Shown: piece by piece, positions 1 to 5,679 of the stretch
How the letters are laid out: the number at the start of each line of letters is the position of its first letter
How positions within the stretch are numbered: the stretch's first letter is position 1
Origin: AM-2324 sp042091035
GTDB taxonomy: Bacteria > Bacteroidota > Bacteroidia > Chitinophagales > Saprospiraceae
Assembly: GCA_042091035.1 (NCBI GenBank)
Contig: JBELIG010000143.1
Location: 1-8,273 of the forward strand
Direction of reading: 5' to 3'
Length of the DNA: 8,273 nucleotides
Notes under the pieces: model-generated
What the model saw: the letters and a program-made list of their open reading frames with translations, nothing else
Told to the model about the DNA's origin: nothing
Database searches by the model: none
Position numbers and translations under genes: made by a program

Positions 1-38
1 CTAAAAACAGTCCAGCCACAAAATCAATCTAAAGACTT

Positions 39-1211
39 CTACTTTTCCCTATTCATCTTTTGTATCATACGAATGGCGTTTTCATTTTCTGAATTTAGCT
101 CTAAGGATTGTTGAAAATTTCGCATTGCGGCATCCATATTGCCGACTCGATATTCTGCTTCTCCCATACTGTCATAAACATTATAGGAATTCGGATAGTT
201 ACGAACATTGAGTTTAAAAAAGTCCATTCCTAGCTCTTTAGTTGTTTGTTCAGAACTCCTGAGTTTTGAATATCCTATTCTGTTGACTAATTCCTCTGGA
301 ACCTTAAAATCGTAGTTCAAGCGATTAGACAATTCCTGATAAACCGACGAAACGGAGTTTATATCTCCTGCATTTCTATAGGAAAAGCTATAGCCGTCAA
401 AAAGATAAGACACAGCACTATAAAATGCTGGTAAGGACACTGTACTGTGGCTTTCATTTTCAAAGTATTCTATTTTTCCTTTGAAAACCCCAATACAACT
501 ACTATTCAATAATTCAAAAAAGCGAATGTGACGATCTCGATTTCGAATATTCCGTTTGTCCCAATTTGCAGAACTAATATAGAGCGGACGCTCAAAGATA
601 TTTTCTGAAATCTTATCTATTTTTTCATCCATCACTGAATTATCCCAAGTCCCAAAACTTGGGTCAATGGCAATAAAGGCGTTGAAGGCTGATTCAGCTT
701 GTAGATAGGCATGACTTACCAACAATCCACCTAAGGAATGTCCAAATAGCATACGAAAGGAGTTCGTGCGAAATTTTCTATCGATCTCAGGTATCAGTTC
801 TTTTTCTAAAAATGCCAGGAATTCAGCTCCACCTCCTGTGTTATTTTCACGTCGCGTGATAATCTTATCGGGCGTAAAATCTCTTTGCCTATCGACATTC
901 ATCACACCCACAATAATCATTTCAGGAATCTTCCTGCTTCCATTACTTGGGCGTCCCATGAACTGGCACATACCGGCAACTGAGGCAAAATGAATATGGC
1001 CATCTAACAGATATATAACCGGGTAGTTATTGTAAGAACTATGGCTTTGCTCGTAGGAAGCAGGTAAACTCACCCAATAGGACCTTTCTTCAGATAGAAT
1101 CTCAGATTTGATTGTAAATTTTTGACCTATTTCGATAAATTCCTGCTATGCATTAACTGAAATAAAACCAACTAACAATATAGCTAGTAAGCAAAGTGCT
1201 TTGAAATTCAT
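39..1211 (-). pseudogene. Secreted alpha/beta-hydrolase esterase with C-terminal TPR, interrupted by an in-frame amber codon
   Basis: Predicted serine esterase of the PF00756 'putative esterase' type (COG2819-like). The frame opens with ATG at 1211 and encodes a clean signal peptide (MNFKALCLLAILLVG then FISVNA), but codon 22 is TAG (1146-1148). It then continues open through QEFIEIGQKF and SEERSYWVSLPASYEQ to a TAG stop at 39-41, 390 codons in all counting the amber. Counting from the GTG at 1073, the core shows YLLDG (21-25), the nucleophile elbow GHSLGG with Ser113 and a likely catalytic His209 in ESHSTV; Asp137 in AIDPSF is a possible acid. Residues about 295-330 look like one TPR unit (YDSMGEAEYRVGNMDAAMRN). 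The family acts on ester bonds; the substrate is unknown. An intact downstream frame with a conserved catalytic site suggests a recent nonsense change or a sequencing error. A product begun at GTG 1073, with GAAAGG nine bases upstream, is possible but would lack the signal peptide and first strands. Confidence 0.8.
1146..1148 (-). other. In-frame TAG at the signal-peptide junction
   Basis: This TAG is in phase with both the upstream signal-peptide ATG at 1211 and the downstream esterase frame. It falls right after ...SVNA and before QEF, where Bacteroidota signal peptides very often have Gln after the cleavage site. One C-to-T change would turn CAG (Gln) into TAG. The same gene and the surface protein both end in TAG, so amber is read as stop here and genome-wide reassignment is unlikely. 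Confidence 0.85.
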
Positions 1212-1364
1212 GTTTTGTGTTTTGTTTGTGATCGGGAATAAATATGAAAGTCAAAATTGATATATTCAAATAATCCCTAAAAAAACTATAATCATAATGA
1301 TATAATCAACAAAACAAACCAAATAAATATTGGGCAAAATGGGAAGTCTATTCTTTTTGAATGA
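1212..1364. other. AT-rich intergenic region upstream of the esterase
   Basis: These 153 bp lie between the lipoprotein stop and the esterase ATG, and probably hold the esterase promoter and 5' leader on the minus strand. I found no exact Bacteroidota-type TAnnTTTG box, no convincing hairpin and no credible open reading frame. The ATG at 1211 is preceded by an A/C-rich stretch (AAACAAAACACAAAAC) with no Shine-Dalgarno sequence, as is usual in this phylum. Confidence 0.4.
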
Positions 1365-1880
1365 TTAATTTTCTTTACGATTTAAAGCATCAAAAGCAGC
1401 AGTCATATCGCCATAATAAAGTAAGCGAGTGATCCTCCCATCCGAATCAAAATCATATTCCTCATATACAGGGATCATAACAACATCACCACCTGTATCA
1501 AGTTGTACTAAAAGTTCGATATACATATGCACAGAACCATCTATTCGGTTTGTTTTAGGATCTAAGCCAGGCATAAATCGGATGGGCTCATTATAGGAGA
1601 AGTTATAAGTCTCCCATAGCTTCTTGTGTGTGTTCTTATTAACCTCTAATCCAACGGTATCTAAACTATTAAAAGATGTACCCATTATCATAGCATCTGG
1701 ATTATAGAAAGCATCATAGTCAATATCCTCTAAACAAAAAGCCTTTTCATAGGCTATTACTCGCGCACAATTCGTGGTATACAACTTAAAAAGATCTTCA
1801 TGTGAAGTATAAGTTGTCTCCTTAAAATCACAGGACATAAGCGTTAAAAACGTAAACACTAAGGTGATACTGCTCTTCAT
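1365..1880 (-). CDS. NTF2/SnoaL-like lipoprotein
   Basis: A 171-residue predicted lipoprotein. I choose the ATG at 1880 over the in-frame upstream start at 1901 because it places a textbook lipoprotein signal at the N-terminus: MKSS, a hydrophobic stretch, then the lipobox L14-M15-S16-C17, with Cys17 lipidated. The mature part resembles the cone-shaped NTF2/SnoaL-like fold: an N-terminal helix (EDLFKLYTTNCARVIAY), then DYDAFYNPDAMIMG, and late strands ending in VYEEYDFDSDGRITRLLYYG, a typical last-strand pattern of SnoaL-like proteins. Such domains bind small ligands or act as enzymes; nothing here fixes the substrate. It begins 49 bp after the hybrid kinase stop on the same strand, so co-transcription is plausible. 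The assignment rests on pattern recognition without an alignment; the fold call is moderate and the lipoprotein call is strong. Confidence 0.75.
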   Translation of the reverse strand: MKSSITLVFTFLTLMSCDFKETTYTSHEDLFKLYTTNCARVIAYEKAFCLEDIDYDAFYNPDAMIMGTSFNSLDTVGLEVNKNTHKKLWETYNFSYNEPIRFMPGLDPKTNRIDGSVHMYIELLVQLDTGGDVVMIPVYEEYDFDSDGRITRLLYYGDMTAAFDALNRKEN

Positions 1881-1929
1881 ATTGTCAAATTTTAAAACCA
1901 AAACACCAAATAAGAAAAGTCATATTTGT

Positions 1930-3756
1930 TCAGGCCGCTGAATAAAATTTATTCAGCACTTCAAATAATTTGAGTGGATCGAAAGGCTTACTAATAAAAT
2001 CATTCATGCCTACAGAGAGAGTCTCTTCTTTTACATCAGCAGAAACATCTGCAGTCAATGCAATTATAGGAATATGCTTAAAATAAGTCCCCTCCTGAGC
2101 CCGAATCAATTTTGTTGCCTCAAATCCACCAACCACAGGCATATGCAAATCCATAAGCACTAAATCAAACTCAGGATTATTCATAATCAAATCGAGTGCT
2201 TGATTTCCATCCTCTGCAATAGCAAGATCTACTTTCCATTTTTGCATCAGTTTAGTTACTATTTTTTGATTAACTATATGATCTTCTACCAAAAGAACCT
2301 TCATTCCAGCAAGTAAAGACGCGCTAAGCAATTTTTTTTCAGCCTTACTTTTAGTATCCAAGTCTATAGGTTCACCTTTTTCAATTGGCAAACAAAACCA
2401 GAACTCTGAACCTGCACCGAGTTTACTCGACAAACCTATTTCTCCACCAAGCAAACCAACAAGCTTTTTGCAAATCGCCAAGCCTAGACCAGTTCCTTCA
2501 TATTTTCTTGTTTTACCGCCTTTCAACTGTTCGAATTGTTGAAATACTTTTTCTTGATCTTTATTAGAAATGCCAATACCTGTATCCTTAACTCTAAACA
2601 TTAATTTAGACTGATTACCATCTTCCTCTACTATTTCACTCCTAACTGAAACACTCCCTGAATCCGTAAACTTTATGGCATTCCCTATTAAATTATTTAA
2701 GATTTGATTAATTCGAATTACATCCCCCTTGAAATTATGTGCAACTTTTGCCGTGATAAACTTGAGCTGCAGTCCTTTTTTTGAAGCGAGGTGGACAAAA
2801 TTTTGTTGTATATCTTCGCAGATTTCCGCAAGATTAAAATCCGAGTGATCAATTGTAACTTTTCCAACATCCAATTTTGAGTAATCTAAAATATCATTGA
2901 CCAAAGAAAGTAGATGCTTAGAGGAGAGATGTAGAGGTCGAAGGAATTCCAGTTGCGCTTCACTCGGATTTTCATCCATCAATAAATGACTCATTCCGAT
3001 CACTGCATTTAATGGATTTCGAATCTCATGACTCATAGTAGACAAGAACTGCGATTTAATCTTTGTTGCCTCCTCGGCCTTTTCCTTGGCCTTCAACAAA
3101 TCCTTATCAGACTGTGCCTTGACCAATTTGATCGCACAAATCGAAGCTATCGTTGTCAATACAGTAGCATGCACCTGCGTAAAAAATTCTTTTTCTGGAT
3201 GTTCGGAGTCTATTACTCCAAGGACTTTCCCTGTAGGAGTGATGATAGGAACTGCCAATTCTGACATTCTCTGTTCATCATCTAAAATATATCTTGGATC
3301 AAGGGTAACGTCTTTTAGCAACTCCATAGCTCCCTTTTTAAAAACAGATCCAACAATACCTGAACCGACTGGAATTTCAATGGGAGCAACGATTCCCTGG
3401 TCCCCGTCATTCTTAGGACCATGAGCAGCTTTTTGCACCAACACTTGGCGCTCTTCGTCAATCAAATAGATCACACAATCTACAATACCAAATTTATCGA
3501 TACAATTGATCGTGATATCCCATAATATATCTTCCTCTGTATTCTGACGAAATAAAGAATTAGCAAAATAAATTATGGAATCCTGGATAAGCTCTTTTTC
3601 ACGCCAAAAACGCGCCAACTCATTGTCGGCTATATCAACATTTAACTTTGAAGACTTTTTATTTTTAGAATATTTAGACTTAAGGTATGTACCTAACCAG
3701 AGTAAAATACTCAGACCAGCCAAAAGCCATCCTAATATATCTACGGTTATAAGCAT
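1930..3756 (-). CDS. Membrane-anchored GAF hybrid sensor histidine kinase (HisKA-HATPase-REC)
   Basis: A 608-residue hybrid kinase. I prefer ATG 3756 to the longer TTG-initiated frame at 3807: it is preceded by A-rich TATAAAAGAA and puts the single membrane segment (about residues 5-25) at the N-terminus, with almost no periplasmic part. Next come a GAF domain (about 73-213), a short charged coiled coil, HisKA with phospho-acceptor His243 in STMSHEIRNPLN, a HATPase_c domain (about 343-458) with N-box Asn359, G1 DTGIGI (Asp391) and G2 GTGLGL (421-426), and a receiver domain (485-603) with Glu491/Asp492, phospho-acceptor Asp536, Thr568 and Lys590. All key residues are present, so autophosphorylation and His-to-Asp transfer should be possible. 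The signal is probably read in the cytoplasm by the GAF domain. No Hpt protein or DNA-binding regulator lies nearby. The small lipoprotein follows after 49 bp. Confidence 0.95.
   Translation of the reverse strand: MLITVDILGWLLAGLSILLWLGTYLKSKYSKNKKSSKLNVDIADNELARFWREKELIQDSIIYFANSLFRQNTEEDILWDITINCIDKFGIVDCVIYLIDEERQVLVQKAAHGPKNDGDQGIVAPIEIPVGSGIVGSVFKKGAMELLKDVTLDPRYILDDEQRMSELAVPIITPTGKVLGVIDSEHPEKEFFTQVHATVLTTIASICAIKLVKAQSDKDLLKAKEKAEEATKIKSQFLSTMSHEIRNPLNAVIGMSHLLMDENPSEAQLEFLRPLHLSSKHLLSLVNDILDYSKLDVGKVTIDHSDFNLAEICEDIQQNFVHLASKKGLQLKFITAKVAHNFKGDVIRINQILNNLIGNAIKFTDSGSVSVRSEIVEEDGNQSKLMFRVKDTGIGISNKDQEKVFQQFEQLKGGKTRKYEGTGLGLAICKKLVGLLGGEIGLSSKLGAGSEFWFCLPIEKGEPIDLDTKSKAEKKLLSASLLAGMKVLLVEDHIVNQKIVTKLMQKWKVDLAIAEDGNQALDLIMNNPEFDLVLMDLHMPVVGGFEATKLIRAQEGTYFKHIPIIALTADVSADVKEETLSVGMNDFISKPFDPLKLFEVLNKFYSAA
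1937..1957. repeat. Perfect 10-bp inverted repeat at the kinase 3' end
   Basis: GCTGAATAAA (1937-1946), one central base, then TTTATTCAGC (1948-1957). It lies inside the last codons of the kinase (LNKFYS), five bases before the stop codon. As RNA it could form an 8-bp stem with a 5-nt loop. No T-run follows on the minus strand, so it is not a convincing terminator; it could attenuate or stabilise the kinase-lipoprotein transcript, or be coincidence in A/T-rich codons. Confidence 0.45.
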
Positions 3757-3961
3757 TTCTTTTATAGGTATTTGTGTGACACCTTCACAATATAAAGGCT
3801 TTGTCAAACAAAAGAAATGTCAAAATCAGTTTATGGCATATTAATGCTCTAACTAAAGCCATTCACACTTTTTAGAAACTTTAATTTGTCACAAACTTTA
3901 TAAGTCTTTTCCCTAAGCTGGAAAACTAAAATTAATCTATACGGAATAATTAAACCTCGTA
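3757..3961. other. Intergenic region between hchA-like gene and hybrid kinase
   Basis: 205 bp, very A/T rich, between the hchA-like stop and the kinase ATG. It probably holds the kinase promoter on the minus strand. I see a weak dyad TTTTCC/GGAAAA (3907-3912 and 3920-3925, 7-nt spacer), which has no following T-run and could be a weak hairpin or operator. No exact TAnnTTTG box with a properly spaced upstream TTTG was found, and no small gene. Confidence 0.35.
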
Positions 3962-4813
3962 TTAAAGGCTCTTTAAGAGTGTCGATGCAGCAAGCTTACC
4001 CAGCTCATTTGAAGCCAAAGGACTAGCACCTGTAATCAATTTACGATCCAGGCTAACAGACTTATCTGACTTTGTATTCATCAATTGAACACCTAAACTC
4101 TTTAATCTTTCACTCAAACCCCATGGCATATGCCCCGGCAAGTAACCAATCATTGGAGTTAGTTTATCTACAGAATCTGGGAATACACACATTTTGTATC
4201 CCTCATAAATAAACAGCTTTTCGTCAATCATTGTAGTCAGGAATGAACCAGGTCCATGACAAAGACTAATAGTATATAAATCATTGCTATGTGCCCATCG
4301 CAATACAGTTCCAACATTCTTATCATGAGGTATTCCTATCATTGATCCATGCCCCCCCGGCACAAAGACCGCAGAATAGGAATCAACTTCATTAAAAGAA
4401 TTTTTTATAAAATGTCTTAAATCAACTGGGCTCTTAAACTCTTCCAAAAGTTCATTATAAATTTCAAGCACCTGCTCATCCTTCTCAGGGAAGGCCCACA
4501 TTTCAAATACAACGGGCTTACCAGTAGGCGTAGCAATAACAAATTCAAAACCTGCATTTTTTAGATGTAGCATAGGTAAGAGTGCCTCCACGGGATGGTT
4601 CCCTGTAGAAAAAAGCTTACCATTAGTCATCTCCATATTCTTATGCTCTGTAAATAGTACTAAGATTTTTGATTTCTTTCCTGTATACTTTTCATACGAA
4701 ATATCTTCAAAGTCTGTTTTATCTACCGTACCTAACTTTAGAGCTAGTCTTGAGGGGCTGTAAGATCCATCTTTCTCCAATTTTGGAGCAAGACCAAATA
4801 TTTTCTTAAGCAT
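3962..4813 (-). CDS. hchA: HchA/Hsp31-like DJ-1/PfpI superfamily protein (glyoxalase III / protein deglycase)
   Basis: 283 residues, the same length as Escherichia coli Hsp31, and readily alignable with it from memory. In that family the protein is a cytoplasmic holding chaperone that also converts methylglyoxal to lactate without glutathione and is reported to repair glycated residues. Visible signatures are NGKLFSTGNHPVEALLP with catalytic Glu76, FVPGGHGSMIG (150-160), the nucleophile elbow SLCHGPG with Cys185-His186, Asp213 in FPDSVDK, and GYLPGHMPW. The full catalytic set is kept. Two of the three metal ligands of E. coli Hsp31 seem replaced: Lys85 where His86 sits and Leu122 where His123 sits, while Glu90 remains. 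ATG 4813 follows an A/T-rich leader. It lies 59 bp downstream of the Crp/Fnr-type gene on the same strand, suggesting an operon induced by carbonyl or oxidative stress (inference). Confidence 0.93.
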   Translation of the reverse strand: MLKKIFGLAPKLEKDGSYSPSRLALKLGTVDKTDFEDISYEKYTGKKSKILVLFTEHKNMEMTNGKLFSTGNHPVEALLPMLHLKNAGFEFVIATPTGKPVVFEMWAFPEKDEQVLEIYNELLEEFKSPVDLRHFIKNSFNEVDSYSAVFVPGGHGSMIGIPHDKNVGTVLRWAHSNDLYTISLCHGPGSFLTTMIDEKLFIYEGYKMCVFPDSVDKLTPMIGYLPGHMPWGLSERLKSLGVQLMNTKSDKSVSLDRKLITGASPLASNELGKLAASTLLKSL

Positions 4814-4872
4814 ATTTATTTCATTAATTAACTAAAATTAAATCAATTACTTATGAAAAAAATTACCCTGTG

Positions 4873-5454
4873 TTAAGAAAGCTTTTTTGACCTATCCCTG
4901 CGAATCCGACTTAAACTTTGCTGGGTGATACCTAGAAAGGAAGCGATATGATAATTGGGAGCATATTGTTCAATATCTGGATACTCCTTCATAAATAACT
5001 CATAACGCTCTGTAGCAGATAATTGAAGTTGATTTAATATTCTTCTGTGAAGACTAACTACATGGCGCTCCAAATTTCTTCTTTGAAAAACTTCAAATTC
5101 CGGAAACAAAGTTAAAATGCTATCCAATTCCTTTGTCTTAAATTCTACGACCTTAGAATCAGAAATACATTCTACATTCAATAAAGAATTTTCACCACTA
5201 TAAACTGCCATAAAATCACTGATCCACCAGTCCTTTATAGCAAACTGTAAAGTATGCTCTTTCCCATCTTTATCTATACAATAAGACCTAAGACAACCCT
5301 TAAGAACAAAATAAGTCTTGCTCACAGGATGTCCCTCTCGAATCAACACATCTCCCTTGTTAAAGGATCTTTCTTTACTAATCTTATGGACATGTTCTTC
5401 CCCGCCTGAACTTAAAGGAATAACACTTTTTATTTTATTGATTAATTCCTTCAA
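4873..5454 (-). CDS. Crp/Fnr-family transcriptional regulator, TTG start
   Basis: A Crp/Fnr-type regulator of the short form common in Bacteroidota. The frame is open up to a TGA at 5506-5508 but has no ATG before residue 99. I place the start at TTG 5454, giving 193 residues beginning MKELINKIKSVIPLSS, which matches the usual N-terminus of these proteins; a TTG at 5505 would add 17 atypical hydrophobic residues. The cyclic-nucleotide-binding-like beta-barrel covers about residues 12-110 (FNKGDVLIREGHPVSKTYFV, VLKGCLRSY), then a dimer helix (NLERHVVSLHRRILNQLQLS) and a winged helix-turn-helix with recognition region HIASFLGITQQSLSRIRR (169-186). The Arg-containing phosphate cassette that binds cAMP in Crp is not seen, and there is no N-terminal Fnr cysteine set, so the effector is unknown. 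It probably controls itself and hchA, and perhaps the divergent surface gene, through the dyads at 5583-5625 (inference). Confidence 0.9.
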   Translation of the reverse strand: MKELINKIKSVIPLSSGGEEHVHKISKERSFNKGDVLIREGHPVSKTYFVLKGCLRSYCIDKDGKEHTLQFAIKDWWISDFMAVYSGENSLLNVECISDSKVVEFKTKELDSILTLFPEFEVFQRRNLERHVVSLHRRILNQLQLSATERYELFMKEYPDIEQYAPNYHIASFLGITQQSLSRIRRDRSKKLS

Positions 5455-5582
5455 TTTTATTTTATTCGTCCAATTAAAAATGAGCCAAAAAGAACTAATA
5501 TTCAATCAGTCCGATTATTCCAATATAAGTATTAAGGCTTGAAAATCCACACTTCAAAGCATCAAAAAAAAACATATTAGAT

Positions 5583-5595
5583 GCAACGCTGTTGC
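5583..5595. repeat. Short dyad GCAAC-gct-GTTGC
   Basis: Five-bp perfect arms around three bases, ten bases upstream of the 20-bp dyad in the same divergent intergenic region. It could be a second operator half or a small hairpin. On its own it is short enough to occur by chance; its nearness to the larger dyad and its G/C content in an A/T-rich stretch are what make it notable. Confidence 0.35.
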
Positions 5596-5605
5596 TAAAA
5601 TATCA

Positions 5606-5625
5606 TATTGTTCTAAAGAACAATA
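5606..5625. promoter_or_regulatory. Perfect 20-bp dyad, candidate operator
   Basis: TATTGTTCTAAAGAACAATA has 9-bp perfect arms around a central AA. It is centred about 65 bp before the surface-protein ATG and about 160 bp before the regulator start. Length and symmetry fit a dimeric helix-turn-helix site, and the adjacent gene encodes a Crp/Fnr-type dimer, so autoregulation is the simplest idea. It differs from both the Crp and Fnr consensus sites of E. coli. It has no T-run and is too far from a gene end to be a terminator. Confidence 0.55.
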
Positions 5626-5679
5626 AATGCAAAAAAAGAGATTCGGCAATAAAAAAATCACCCTCAACTTAAATTAGAC

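Larger units (their letters stand above)
5455..5679. promoter_or_regulatory. Divergent control region between crp-like gene and surface-protein gene
   Basis: 225 bp separate the assigned regulator start (minus) from the surface-protein ATG (plus), so both promoters should lie here. The region is A/T rich, with A-runs at about 5566-5573 and 5632-5638, and holds two dyads close together: GCAAC-gct-GTTGC at 5583-5595 and the 20-bp dyad at 5606-5625. I could not place an exact Bacteroidota TAnnTTTG promoter box on either strand. The final 17 codons of the longer regulator frame (5455-5505) are treated as leader. Confidence 0.6.

Noticed and set aside
1..38. Possible end of another gene at the left edge
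   Set aside because: Only 38 bases, no recognisable protein pattern and no terminator-like hairpin.
1881..1901. Seven-codon N-terminal extension of the lipoprotein
   Set aside because: It would place charged residues ahead of a complete lipoprotein signal peptide that starts at ATG 1880.
3757..3807. Seventeen-codon N-terminal extension of the kinase from a TTG at 3807
   Set aside because: It needs a TTG start and adds a polar stretch before the membrane segment; ATG 3756 has an A-rich leader and gives a more typical N-terminus.
3757..3840. Possible promoter for the kinase (TTGACA-like and TATATT-like elements)
   Set aside because: The spacing fits neither the sigma-70 type nor the Bacteroidota TTTG/TAnnTTTG type.
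3907..3925. Weak hairpin TTTTCC-7 nt-GGAAAA as an hchA terminator
   Set aside because: The stem is six pairs, mostly A-T, with no T-run following it on the minus strand.
4963..4976. Dyad ATATTG-tt-CAATAT inside the regulator gene, sharing CATATTGTTC with the divergent-region dyad
   Set aside because: It lies in coding sequence (codons for DIEQYA), has only 6-bp A/T-rich arms and is expected by chance; noted only in case a motif search finds it elsewhere.
5318..5542. Plus-strand open frame opposite the regulator gene
   Set aside because: It is antisense to a clear Crp/Fnr coding frame, and its translation resembles no protein family.
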